Shown: positions 1 to 10,875 of the stretch, in pieces
Layout: each line of letters opens with the position of its first letter
Numbering within the stretch: the first letter of the stretch is position 1
Source of the DNA: Mesorhizobium sp. CU3
GTDB taxonomy: Bacteria; Pseudomonadota; Alphaproteobacteria; Rhizobiales; Rhizobiaceae
NCBI RefSeq assembly: GCF_006442965.1
Contig: NZ_VFWX01000021.1
Span: forward strand, 1 to 64,000
Length of the DNA: 64,000 bases
Direction: 5' to 3'
Notes under the pieces: generated by a model
Told to the model about the DNA's origin: nothing
Seen by the model: only the letters and a program-made list of their open reading frames with translations
The model's database searches: none
Translations under genes and position numbers: made by a program

Positions 1-32
1 CCCTACTCCCCTACTCCCCTACTCCCCTACTC
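1..32. repeat. 8-bp tandem repeat, four copies
   Basis: Four perfect head-to-tail copies of CCCTACTC begin at the first base of the window, so the array may extend further upstream. It lies about 145 bases before the carB start, in the leader or intergenic region. No function is evident. Copy-number variation by slippage is likely for such an array. Confidence 0.85.
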
Positions 33-175
33 CCTCATTTTCGGGGTTACATCCCGCAAAACTCTTCCCTATAAGGCCCTCCTAGCCTGATACCAGAATC
101 GCGAGCACAACCGGCCGGGTCCTCCCCCGTCCCGGTTTTTCGTGCAAGCCGCTTTGCCGAACGGATTTTTCGAAT

Positions 176-3667
<3,492 letters not shown>

Positions 3668-3714
3668 TTTCCGGTCGCCTAACGGGAACGGAGATTCAAG
3701 GGACGCCTGTCAGG

Positions 3715-3720
3715 TTGACA
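3715..3720 (+). promoter_or_regulatory. possible -35 element upstream of the AAA/PIN cassette
   Basis: A perfect TTGACA hexamer lies 132 bases before the ATPase gene, at the point where base composition turns AT-rich. I could not find a good -10 hexamer at 16-18 bases, so this is only a candidate half-promoter. The rest of 3668-3851 holds no gene I can support. Confidence 0.3.
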
Positions 3721-3851
3721 ATTTCCCTATTTTACTTCTCCTTCATGTAAGGCTCCAGGAACGAATCCGCAGGTAAGCAAGACTATTGGAAAGGCCAAAG
3801 CACGATATAAGAAGGCATTCGGCTGCAATTTTGCGATGACGGACCACAAAG

Positions 3852-5210
3852 ATGCTTGAATCTATTGTTTTTGAAAACTTCAAGACATGGCCAAAAGCAG
3901 ACCTTAAATTCGGAAGAATTACGGGATTATTCGGTACCAATTCGTCTGGAAAATCCAGCATATTACAATTTCTTTTAACATTAAAACAAACAAAAGAAGC
4001 CACAGACAGAACAATATCACTTGAACTTAATGGTACATATGTCAGCCTCGGCGGATATTACGACGCAGTATACTCTCATGACGAAGCGCTCGATATAAAG
4101 TGGAACGTCTCTTTTTCGACTCCCGAACCAATTTCATTGGTTGATCCTTCGGCAAAGCGCACACAAATCTTCGTCAAATCCGACCAAATCAAAATCCGAG
4201 GCGAGGTTGGGGTTGGTACGGCGGGGCTAGTTGGGCGTCGCCTGACCTATCAGGTTGGCGATAGCCAAACTTTTTCGCTCTCATCCAAGCGGTCTGATTC
4301 AACAGCATTTGAGCTCAAGGCATCTGGCAGCAGTTTCCGCTTCATACGCACTCCAGGCCGAGCATGGCAAATTCCCGGCCCGGTGAAAGGATATGCATTT
4401 CCCGACCAAGCGAGAACATACTTTCAAAACGCCTCGTTTTTGTCGGACCTAGAGGCGGTCTACGAAAGGCAAATTGACGGCATTTACTATCTCGGCCCGC
4501 TTCGTGAATACCCAAAGCGCGAGTATGTTTGGTCAAGATCCAGACCAAGAGATGTTGGCATTAGAGGTGAAAAAACAATAGAGGCAATACTTGCCGCGAC
4601 GATCAGTAACGAGACCAGAAATCTTAAAACCAAGGCTCGCCTGAAAACGTTTCAGGAGATGGTTGCCTACTGGTTATCAGAACTTGGATTAATAAAGAGT
4701 TTCGACGTTATTGAATTGGCCAAGGGATCAAACTATTGGCAGGCCAGAGTTCAAGTCAGGGAAGGCGGACCGACCGCGTTATTAACCGATGTTGGGTTCG
4801 GTGTTTCGCAAGTTCTCCCAATTATAACACTTCTCTATTTTGTCCCCGAGGGGTCTACGGTAATACTTGAGCAGCCAGAAATTCACCTTCATCCTTTAGC
4901 TCAGGCAAATTTGGCAGATTTGATAATAAACGTTGCCACTCACAGGAATATTCAAGTCATATTTGAAAGCCACTCCGAGCATCTAATTTTAAGATTACAA
5001 AGACGGATAGCGGAAGGAGAAGTAAGCAATAAGGACATATCTCTTTATTTCTGTGAAGCACCAGAAGGAGAATCTATACTTCATCCTCTAAAGGTCGACC
5101 TTTATGGACAAATCGAAAATTGGCCTGAAAATTTTATGGGTGACGCGTTCGGAGAGACGGTTGCCGCCGAAAAAGCACGACTGAAGCGAATGCGGACAGA
5201 GTCCAAATGA
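3852..5210 (+). CDS. AAA family ATPase (OLD/ABC-like) with DUF3696-type C-terminus
   Basis: This is a 452-residue P-loop ATPase of the OLD/ABC-like (AAA_15/AAA_21) group. Visible motifs are an N-terminal LESIVFENFKTW strand, Walker A GTNSSGKS at residues 28-35, a signature-like GFGVSQ, Walker B VILEQPEIHLHP, and a downstream ESHSEHLILRLQRR switch histidine. The C-terminal segment (VDLYGQIENWPENF) resembles DUF3696, which commonly ends such ATPases. The gene is far more AT-rich than its neighbours, with many tta, ata and aga codons, which suggests horizontal transfer. Its stop overlaps the next start by 4 bases (ATGA, 5207-5210), so the two proteins are probably made together. Related ATPases pair with effector nucleases in anti-phage systems. 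That role is inferred here, and I cannot match this pair to a named system. Confidence 0.85.
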   Translation: MLESIVFENFKTWPKADLKFGRITGLFGTNSSGKSSILQFLLTLKQTKEATDRTISLELNGTYVSLGGYYDAVYSHDEALDIKWNVSFSTPEPISLVDPSAKRTQIFVKSDQIKIRGEVGVGTAGLVGRRLTYQVGDSQTFSLSSKRSDSTAFELKASGSSFRFIRTPGRAWQIPGPVKGYAFPDQARTYFQNASFLSDLEAVYERQIDGIYYLGPLREYPKREYVWSRSRPRDVGIRGEKTIEAILAATISNETRNLKTKARLKTFQEMVAYWLSELGLIKSFDVIELAKGSNYWQARVQVREGGPTALLTDVGFGVSQVLPIITLLYFVPEGSTVILEQPEIHLHPLAQANLADLIINVATHRNIQVIFESHSEHLILRLQRRIAEGEVSNKDISLYFCEAPEGESILHPLKVDLYGQIENWPENFMGDAFGETVAAEKARLKRMRTESK

Positions 5211-5689
5211 GATATGTCGTAGATACTAATGTTCCGATCGTGGCCAATGGAAGAGATACGAATGCGACGGCTGAGTGCAGATTGAACTCCATAGACTTCT
5301 TGGAGAACATGATAATCAAGGGCCGTTTGATATTGGACGTAGGAGGAGAAATTGAACAGGAATACACAAGACACTTGAATATGGGGCAGCCAGGGGTGGG
5401 CAATAGATTTATACAAGCGTTCCTGACGGCGGCGGCGAAGCGAATTGAAAGGCTGGAGATAACCAAAGAAAAAGACGGAAGTTATAGAGATTTCCCGTCT
5501 GTAGGTTCGCTTAAAAAGTTCGATCTTAGCGATCGAAAGTTCGCAGCTCTCAGCATAGTGAGTGGCGCTCCGGTGGCGAACGCCGTTGATTCTGATTGGC
5601 TTGAACATAGGCAGGCATTAGAGGATTCCGGTGTAAAGATTCATTTTGTCTGCGGCGCCGACAAAGGGCGTTGGTTTGCCCGTACATAG
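5207..5689 (+). CDS. PIN-like nuclease, partner of the upstream AAA ATPase
   Basis: This 160-residue protein begins MRYVVDTNVPI, the typical first strand of a PIN domain with an acidic residue (D6) and nearby N8. Further acidic positions are spaced as in PIN nucleases: E48/E50 after the DVGGEIEQEY segment, D106/D109 in FDLSDRKFAAL, and D128/D130 in NAVDSDW. PIN domains are Mg-dependent RNases or, less often, DNases. The gene shares the low-GC codon use of the ATPase and overlaps it by ATGA. A plausible reading is that the ATPase senses a trigger and controls this toxic nuclease; this is inference from domain pairing. No separate antitoxin gene is visible. Confidence 0.75.
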   Translation: MRYVVDTNVPIVANGRDTNATAECRLNSIDFLENMIIKGRLILDVGGEIEQEYTRHLNMGQPGVGNRFIQAFLTAAAKRIERLEITKEKDGSYRDFPSVGSLKKFDLSDRKFAALSIVSGAPVANAVDSDWLEHRQALEDSGVKIHFVCGADKGRWFART

Positions 5690-5734
5690 CCTTCAGGCTC
5701 ACGCGCTGATCTGCGTGTGGCCCCGAGTTCATCC

Positions 5735-6127
5735 TCACGCCACCGCCACACACTCGATCTCGATATCGAACTCCATCGGCCATGACGCCACCGGCACGAA
5801 ACTGCGCGCTGGCGGGTTCACGGCAAAATACCTGGCATAAACCCGGTTGATGGCGTTGTAGAAGCCGGAATTGACGGCGTAGATGCGCACCATCACCACC
5901 TTGTCGAGCGAGGTGCCGGCCGCTTCCAGGCAGTGTTTCAGCGCCTTCAGCGACGCCTCGGTCTGGACCTCAATGTCGCCGCGCACCATCTCGCCGGTCA
6001 CCATGTCGACCGGCGGCGTCGCCGAGATGAACACGAAGCCGTTGGCCCGCACCGCCGTCGAGCACGGCAGGCCGAGCGCGCGCACCTTCGCCGACATCAC
6101 GGGCACTTCGATGACTTCCTTGTCCAT
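5735..6127 (-). CDS. RidA (YjgF/YER057c/UK114) family protein
   Basis: This is a 130-residue RidA-family protein. The family deaminates reactive enamine/imine intermediates released by PLP enzymes, usually as a trimer in the cytosol. Family features include a VRANGFVFISATPP segment, the central helix with ALKHCLEAAGTSLDKVV, and the C-terminal PPARSFVPV...IEIECVAVA strand with the substrate-binding arginine. I chose the ATG at 6127 because AAGGAAGG sits just upstream and the longer frame is read through a palindromic repeat. It is convergent with the AT-rich cassette and returns to host-like composition. Its exact substrate subfamily is not determined. Confidence 0.88.
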   Translation of the reverse strand: MDKEVIEVPVMSAKVRALGLPCSTAVRANGFVFISATPPVDMVTGEMVRGDIEVQTEASLKALKHCLEAAGTSLDKVVMVRIYAVNSGFYNAINRVYARYFAVNPPARSFVPVASWPMEFDIEIECVAVA

Positions 6128-6178
6128 GGTGGTCCTTCCTTGGTTGGCGGGGGAGCTTATCGCGGCGGCGGGGGAACG

Positions 6179-6235
6179 CCAGCCTTCCCCTTCTCCCCTT
6201 GTGGGGTGAGAGGCGGTCCGCGTTAGCGGACGAAA
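6179..6235. repeat. palindromic intergenic repeat (RIME-like), copy A
   Basis: The segment reads gccttccccttctccccttg followed by a GTCCGCGTTAGCGGAC hairpin. The reverse complement of copy B at 6405-6461 starts with almost the same 30 bases, so A and B are inverted copies of one element. Such elements are scattered between genes in rhizobia. Confidence 0.7.
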
Positions 6236-6317
6236 AGCCAATTGCTTGGCTTTTCGAGCTTCGAACGCCCTGAGCCTGCGAAGGGCCGGGTGGTGGATCG
6301 GCGCGTCAGCGCCGAGA

Positions 6318-6413
6318 CGGATGAGGGGTGTTCCAGCTTGACGCTACGCTTATTCAGCCGCGGTCGTTTGGTTGATTGCCAACGCCTCACTCCGCTGGAA
6401 CACCCCTCATCCG
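6318..6413. repeat. 20-bp perfect inverted repeat
   Basis: CGGATGAGGGGTGTTCCAGC at 6318-6337 is exactly complementary to 6394-6413, with a 56-base loop. It lies between the two RIME-like copies in the 335-base gap between ridA and the cupin gene. The gap holds no gene I can support. The arms could form a stable hairpin in RNA or mark an inserted mobile palindrome. Confidence 0.8.
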
Positions 6414-6461
6414 ACCGCTGCGCGGCCACCTTCTCCCACAAGAGGAGAAGGGGGAGCCTGG
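6405..6461. repeat. palindromic intergenic repeat (RIME-like), copy B
   Basis: This is the inverted partner of the copy at 6179-6235, with the same pyrimidine-rich cccttctcc core and a gcgcggccacc arm. It abuts the stop codon of the cupin gene at 6463. Confidence 0.7.
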
Positions 6462-6462
6462 C

Positions 6463-6927
6463 TCACCCCTGCCCCTCATACGGCGTCCCGTCCTTGTGCA
6501 GAAACCGCCCGTCCGAGCTTGGGCTCATCATGTCGATGTCGGAGCAAGTGATGACATCCTCCGGGTTGCGCGAGCCGACTTCCAGGTAGCGCGCCGTGAC
6601 CGACGAGCGGTTGATCATGTGGTGGCCGTTGCCGCTGTTTTTGGCGAAGGTGGCGCAGTCGCCCGCCCTGAGCAGCGTCTCGCCGCCGTCCTCGACCAGC
6701 GTCAGCTCGCCCTCCAGCACATAGACGAGCTCGTCCTCATGGCTGTGCCAGTGCCGCTGGCTCGACCAGCCGCCGGGCGGCAGCGTCATCAGGTTGACGC
6801 CGAAATCCTTCAGCCCGCCGGCATCGCCGAGGCGTTGCCGGGTGCGCTCGGCGCAAGGCTGGTCGAAGGGTGCGGGGTAGCCGGAGCCTTTGCGGATAGG
6901 GACGGCGGAGAGGTCGATCTTGGGCAT
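6463..6927 (-). CDS. cupin domain protein
   Basis: This is a 154-residue single-domain cupin. The metal-binding motif 1 is [17 protein letters not shown] and motif 2 falls at [20 protein letters not shown]. Such proteins are small metal-dependent isomerases, dioxygenases or sensors; nothing here fixes the substrate. The ATG at 6927 follows GAGG at a normal distance and starts the conserved [18 protein letters not shown] region. The longer open frame upstream is only the coding face of a palindromic repeat. It is monocistronic on the minus strand between repeats. Confidence 0.8.
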   Translation of the reverse strand: MPKIDLSAVPIRKGSGYPAPFDQPCAERTRQRLGDAGGLKDFGVNLMTLPPGGWSSQRHWHSHEDELVYVLEGELTLVEDGGETLLRAGDCATFAKNSGNGHHMINRSSVTARYLEVGSRNPEDVITCSDIDMMSPSSDGRFLHKDGTPYEGQG

Positions 6928-7046
6928 GGAAGCCTCGCGGGTTGATGCGGGGAGTTTAACGCGAGGCGCCCGAAGCCGAAGGGCCAGGTCGGGATTTGAT
7001 GTTTGCCAAGGCTCAGGGTGGAAAGCGCATAACGTCGCGATCCTTC

Positions 7047-7093
7047 GCGCCCCCTCTGTCCTGCCGGACATCTCCCCCACTTGGGGGGAGATC
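7047..7093. repeat. palindromic repeat of the CCGGACATCTCCCCC family, inverted copy
   Basis: Read on the minus strand this is nearly identical to the copy at 7158-7204, with two mismatches and one indel, and also matches the copy inside uvrB at 62267-62313. Its ctccccc/gggggag arms form a hairpin. With its partner it brackets about 65 bases of unassigned sequence in the 356-base gap 6928-7283, where I see no gene. Confidence 0.85.
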
Positions 7094-7157
7094 AGCAGCT
7101 TAGGCGCCCCGCTCATCCTGCAACGTCGAAGGTTGGCGAAAGCCGGCGCGACGGCCA

Positions 7158-7204
7158 ATCTCCCCCCTTGTGGGGGAGATGTCCGGCAGGACAGAGGGGG
7201 GCGC
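7158..7204. repeat. palindromic repeat of the CCGGACATCTCCCCC family, direct copy
   Basis: This 47-base element matches the one within uvrB at 44 of 47 positions by direct reading. It contains the ctccccccttgtgggggag hairpin followed by a purine-rich tail ending acagaggggggcgc. Confidence 0.85.
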
Positions 7205-7283
7205 CGTAGAGTGCAACATCAACCGACTGCACCCCCACTGGAAGCCCTCCCACTTCGCCCGCCCATACGCTAGAACCCCGGCG

Positions 7284-7628
7284 ATGGATGAACACATGCC
7301 CGAAGAAATCGACCTGCGCTGCCCGCAGATCGTTGCCGACAACGCAGCCAAGGGTCTCAGGCTGCGCGAGGAATTCGGCCGCGGCGGCACCGAGATCGGC
7401 GTCGCGCGGGCAACCGAGTTGAAGAGCCGCAGGAGCCTGCCGCCGTCGACCATCCGGCGCATGGTCAGCTATTTCGCCCGCCACGAGGTCGACAAAAAGG
7501 GCAGGAACTACGGCAACGAAAACAATCCCTCGGCCGGCTACATCGCCTGGCTGTTGTGGGGCGGCGACGAGGGCCGCGCCTGGGCGCTGGAGATGAAGCA
7601 GAAGGTCGGCAACGCACCGGATATCTGA
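7284..7628 (+). CDS. small protein with a domain found in phage-associated proteins
   Basis: This 114-residue protein has the segment TIRRMVSYFARHEVD followed by GYIAWLLWGGDEGRAWA. I recognise that combination from short domains in phage or prophage-borne proteins, often near head-protein genes. Its molecular role is unknown to me. The start at 7284 is preferred over the longer frame, which runs through the palindromic repeat; ATG 7296 is an alternative. It is convergent with the orphan tail-tube gene, so the two may be leftovers of one phage-like element, though composition is host-like. Confidence 0.6.
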   Translation: MDEHMPEEIDLRCPQIVADNAAKGLRLREEFGRGGTEIGVARATELKSRRSLPPSTIRRMVSYFARHEVDKKGRNYGNENNPSAGYIAWLLWGGDEGRAWALEMKQKVGNAPDI

Positions 7629-7661
7629 GCGACTTTCTGCCCAGCGATTCCGCCTGCGAAA

Positions 7662-8189
7662 TCAGGCCGGCGGATCGGTGAAGCTTGACTCGTGCGGCTC
7701 GGGCACATCGGCATCGCGCTCCCAGCCCTCATTCTCCAGCTTCATGGTCTGGATCGCCACGGCGCTGGCGTTGGCGTCGAGGTCGGGCAGCATCTCAACT
7801 TCCGACGGCCAGCAGCGGAAGATCCTGTAGACGATCGCCACCTGGCCGGCCTCGTTGAGGAATTCGAGGATGATGTCCTTGCGGAAATCCTTGAGCGACA
7901 CTTCCGAGCCGAGCCCGTTCTGCAGGTCCCACACCTTGTTCGCCCAGCGCTCGAATTCGAGGTCATGCGTCACGCCGCGTTCGATGGTGATCGGCTCGAA
8001 GCGGGTGATGCCGGGCGATTTGCGCGTGTTGCCGGCGGCACCCCCATCGCGGTGCTCGACCACCTCGGTGGTGCGCTTCAGTCCGCTGATCCTGGAAATG
8101 CCGGCGACATATTTGCCGTCCCATTTCAGCCGGAAGCGATAGGTCTTGTAGGGATCGAAACGCGTCGGGTTGACGGTGAACGGAGCCAC
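7662..8189 (-). CDS. orphan phage tail tube protein (T4 gp19-like / contractile injection system)
   Basis: This is a 175-residue protein of the gp19-like tail-tube family, which forms the inner tube of contractile phage tails and related injection systems. Diagnostic features are the N-terminal YRFRLKWDGKYVAGISRISGLKR strand pair, followed by ITIERGVTHDLEFERWANKV and a C-terminal IQTMKLENEGWERD strand. It starts with GTG at 8189, with AGGAGG eight bases upstream. No sheath, baseplate, spike or ATPase gene is nearby, so it stands alone. It may be a remnant, a domesticated tube, or a protein loaded by a system elsewhere in the genome. Confidence 0.82.
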   Translation of the reverse strand: MAPFTVNPTRFDPYKTYRFRLKWDGKYVAGISRISGLKRTTEVVEHRDGGAAGNTRKSPGITRFEPITIERGVTHDLEFERWANKVWDLQNGLGSEVSLKDFRKDIILEFLNEAGQVAIVYRIFRCWPSEVEMLPDLDANASAVAIQTMKLENEGWERDADVPEPHESSFTDPPA

Positions 8190-8420
8190 GGCGACACCTC
8201 CTCGCGCGCTTCAAAACAAAGCGGGCGGGCTCCGAAACCCGCCGCCCCGGAGCCCACCTAGGAGTGGCTGACGCATGCCGGCACAGCCTCCTCCGACGCC
8301 TTGCCCGCGTCGATCCGCCGATCGGCCGCCCGGCACGAACAGCAATTAGCATCCCCTAACGTCAGCCTATGTGAAGCGGTTCACAAACTTGCCGCCACGC
8401 CGACGGAAGTTTGCAGAATG

Positions 8421-8918
8421 TTAACCTTCCCAGGCGACCGGGATCATGCCCAGCCGCTCGTACAGCCGGAAGGCAGCGCTGTTCTCGACCATATTGGTCT
8501 TGAGATCGACATGCACGGCGCCACGGTCGCGGAAGGCGAGGAACACATGCCGCATCAGCGCCTCGCCGATGCCGCGTCGCCTTGAGTCCGGGTGAACGGC
8601 GAGGTCCTTGACGAAGCCGGATGTCCAGCAGAGCGCGGCCCCCGCCAGCAGGCCCTTGCCGTCGATGACCAGGAAACAGAGATCGGGATCGAACTCCGCA
8701 TCGCCGGAAATACGCGGCCACCAGGCATCGAATGGTCCGTCGGCACCGTCGTCGAACGCCTCTGCGAGCAGCGCATGCAGGGCTTGCGCGTCCCTGTGCT
8801 CGAAGCAGCGCATGGCGAAGCCTTGCGGCCAATGCGGCGCGCTCAGCGCGTCGTCGAGGATCTTGCGCAGCCGGATATCGTCGGGCGCCGGCGGACGGTG
8901 CGTGTTGTTCTCATGCAT
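8421..8918 (-). CDS. GNAT family N-acetyltransferase
   Basis: This 165-residue GNAT-fold protein would transfer an acetyl group from acetyl-CoA to an amine of unknown identity. The acetyl-CoA pyrophosphate loop appears as VKDLAVHPDSRRRGIGEALMRHVF, and the final strand as NSAAFRLYERLGMIPV. I prefer ATG 8918 (MHENN) to the upstream TTG. It is divergent from nothing obvious and ends about 230 bases from the tail-tube start; that gap holds no gene I can support. Confidence 0.85.
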   Translation of the reverse strand: MHENNTHRPPAPDDIRLRKILDDALSAPHWPQGFAMRCFEHRDAQALHALLAEAFDDGADGPFDAWWPRISGDAEFDPDLCFLVIDGKGLLAGAALCWTSGFVKDLAVHPDSRRRGIGEALMRHVFLAFRDRGAVHVDLKTNMVENSAAFRLYERLGMIPVAWEG

Positions 8919-8953
8919 GGCGCTGTCCCGCAACGCAGCGCATGACGGGCCGC

Positions 8954-9961
8954 TCAGGCGTCGGGCGGCAGGCGGTGGCGCTTACGGTCGACGCCGAGGC
9001 CGGTCGCCTCGAGCAGGCCCTTGCGCTTGGCGTCGAAATAATAGCCGGTCTGGTAGAGCCAGTCGGCCTTCTTGGCGTTGCCCTCGGCCACAAGCCATGC
9101 GCCGCGCAGGTATTTGACCGCGTATTTGAGGTTGGTCTCTGCATCGAACAGGCCCTTGGCCGGACCGTCATAGCCCATGCCTCGCGCGGTCGCATGCTTG
9201 ATCTGCATCAGCCCCCAATGGCCGTTGTTGTAGGCCTTGGGATTGTAGGTGCTTTCGCGGTTGACGACATGGCGCACCAGATCCACAGGCACCTGGTAGA
9301 GGGCAGCGTATTTGACGATCAGGCGGTCGACGTCGCCGCGCACGCCGGTCGCGTGCTGCTCCGGCTGGCCGGGGTCGGCAAGCAGCGCCGGATTGTCCGG
9401 GGAAACATACGCGACCTGCTGAACGCCGGGCATCGGCGCGATCTTCGCCGTCTGGCCGGTGACCGGCATGGCGACACCGGCGGTCGTATAGACGGCCGCC
9501 TGCTTGATTGCGCCCGGACCGGTCGGCGACGCGCCGGCCATCAACACCGGCGGCGGCGGGAACCGGCCGGCGATAGGCGTCGAACCGGCAAAGGCCACGG
9601 GCTGCGCCGGCGGCGGCAAGGCAGCGCCCGGCTGGACTGGCGGCGGCAAAAGCGCGCTTTGCGTCGCCATCGCGCTTTGCGTCGCGGGGGTGCTTTGCGT
9701 CTTGGGCGCGCCAGGCGTCGTCGCCAGCGCCACGGCATCGCCGGCAAGCGCCGCAGTCTGCACCTGCGCGAGACCGGAAGGCTCCGGCAACACGGCCACG
9801 GTATCCGGCAGCGCGACGGTCGGCGTATCGTCGGCGACAACAGGCGTCGACGCCGCCGCAAGCGCGGGCGCGGCCTTCGTCTGCGAGGTCGTATTACAGC
9901 CGCTAAGGCCGGCTGCTGCGACGAGCACGCCGACGGCGGTGAGGATGATCTTAACTGGCAA
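8954..9961 (-). CDS. lytic transglycosylase (SLT domain) lipoprotein
   Basis: This 335-residue protein would cleave peptidoglycan glycan strands in the periplasm. It starts with a hydrophobic signal ending in the lipobox-like LSGC, so it is probably a lipoprotein. A long Ala/Pro/Thr-rich low-complexity linker (about residues 25-190) follows. The C-terminal SLT domain has catalytic-type E in HVVNRESTYNPKAYN, GLMQIKHATARGMGY and a NLKYAVKYL helix. The start is TTG at 9961; a downstream GTG would remove part of the signal. Rhizobia carry several such enzymes, so the specific role (recycling, secretion, division) is unknown. Confidence 0.87.
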   Translation of the reverse strand: MPVKIILTAVGVLVAAAGLSGCNTTSQTKAAPALAAASTPVVADDTPTVALPDTVAVLPEPSGLAQVQTAALAGDAVALATTPGAPKTQSTPATQSAMATQSALLPPPVQPGAALPPPAQPVAFAGSTPIAGRFPPPPVLMAGASPTGPGAIKQAAVYTTAGVAMPVTGQTAKIAPMPGVQQVAYVSPDNPALLADPGQPEQHATGVRGDVDRLIVKYAALYQVPVDLVRHVVNRESTYNPKAYNNGHWGLMQIKHATARGMGYDGPAKGLFDAETNLKYAVKYLRGAWLVAEGNAKKADWLYQTGYYFDAKRKGLLEATGLGVDRKRHRLPPDA

Positions 9962-10127
9962 GCCGTGCGGGTCCGGTTTGTCGGGTTGTTAAGGAGTCCT
10001 TACACCAGCGATTTACCCCCGGCAATCGGGGCCTGTTGGCGGTTTTCGGGTGGCGGGAACAGGGCCGGGATGCCATATTGTTCCGTATATGTACTCGTTT
10101 TTTGCCGTTTTGCCGGAGGAATATGCC

Positions 10128-10697
10128 ATGAAACCCGCATCCGAGATCACGGCCGGCCACGCAGTGTTAGAAACAGTGATCGGCTTCATGGGTATAGCCT
10201 GGAGCGAAAGGGGCCTAATCCGCCTCTGCCTGCCCGAGCGCAGCCGCGAGGCGATCGAGCGCCGTCTGTTGCGCCACCCGGGCGTCTCAACCTCTACCGA
10301 CCAGCCGCAATGGGTGGTCGAGCTCATCGCCTCGATCAAGGCCTATGCCGCCGGCGAGGATGTCGATTTCTCCGACGTGCCGGTCGACCTCGACGGCATC
10401 GACGATTTCCGTCTCGCCATCTACGGCGCGGCGCGCAAGCTCGGCTTCGGCGAGACCACCACCTACGGCGAACTGGCGAAGCGAGCCGGCCATAGCGGCC
10501 TTGCCCGCGAGACCGGCGCCGCCCTCGGCGCCAACCCGGTGCCGCTGGTCATCCCGTGCCACCGCATCCTTGCCGCCGGCGGCAAGATCGGCGGCTTCTC
10601 GGCGCCCGGCGGCTCGAACACCAAGGAAAAGATGCTGGCCATGGAAGGCGTGCGCGTCGGCCCGCCGCCCGCCGCGCAGGCTTCGTTCGGGTTCTGA
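10128..10697 (+). CDS. methylated-DNA-[protein]-cysteine S-methyltransferase (Ada/Ogt-like)
   Basis: This 189-residue protein removes O6-alkyl groups from guanine by transferring them to its own cysteine. The catalytic PCHR motif is present in VIPCHRILAAGGKIGGFSAPGG, preceded by the YGELAKRAG recognition-helix region. There is no AdaA-type regulatory domain, so it resembles Ogt. The ATG at 10128 follows a strong GGAGGA at 10115-10120. It stands alone in a divergent position relative to the SLT lipoprotein gene. Confidence 0.93.
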   Translation: MKPASEITAGHAVLETVIGFMGIAWSERGLIRLCLPERSREAIERRLLRHPGVSTSTDQPQWVVELIASIKAYAAGEDVDFSDVPVDLDGIDDFRLAIYGAARKLGFGETTTYGELAKRAGHSGLARETGAALGANPVPLVIPCHRILAAGGKIGGFSAPGGSNTKEKMLAMEGVRVGPPPAAQASFGF

Positions 10698-10747
10698 GGG
10701 GTGGCCCGCCCCAATAGAGGCGTAAAACGCTCCTGCGTGCGTTGAGA

Positions 10748-10864
10748 TTCAGGTCAGGCCGAGTCGAGAGCGGTGATGTCCGAGAACCGGAGCGGAGCGT
10801 ACTTGAAGTACGTGAGCACCGGAAGCGCAGGACACCGCCGCTCGCAGGCCGGCATCACCTGAAT
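10748..10864. repeat. large imperfect intergenic palindrome
   Basis: Nested complementary arms (attcaggtca with tcacctgaat; gagcggtgatgtcc with ggacaccgccgctc) enclose a central cgtact-tga-agtacg hairpin. The whole could fold as one long stem. It lies between the methyltransferase gene and the next minus-strand gene and resembles dispersed rhizobial intergenic palindromes. Confidence 0.7.
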
Positions 10865-10875
10865 ATCAGCGCACG

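Noticed and set aside
3668-5734. Attachment-site direct repeats around the AAA/PIN cassette
   Set aside because: No convincing matching sequence was seen at both ends, and no integrase gene is present, so the means of acquisition is unresolved.
8190-8420. Additional small gene in the gap next to the tail-tube gene
   Set aside because: Short frames overlap the neighbours and lack ribosome sites or recognisable features.
8732-10495. 587-residue plus-strand open frame
   Set aside because: It is antisense to the acetyltransferase and SLT lipoprotein genes and overlaps the alkyltransferase gene in another frame; the protein is an Arg/Gly-rich shadow.
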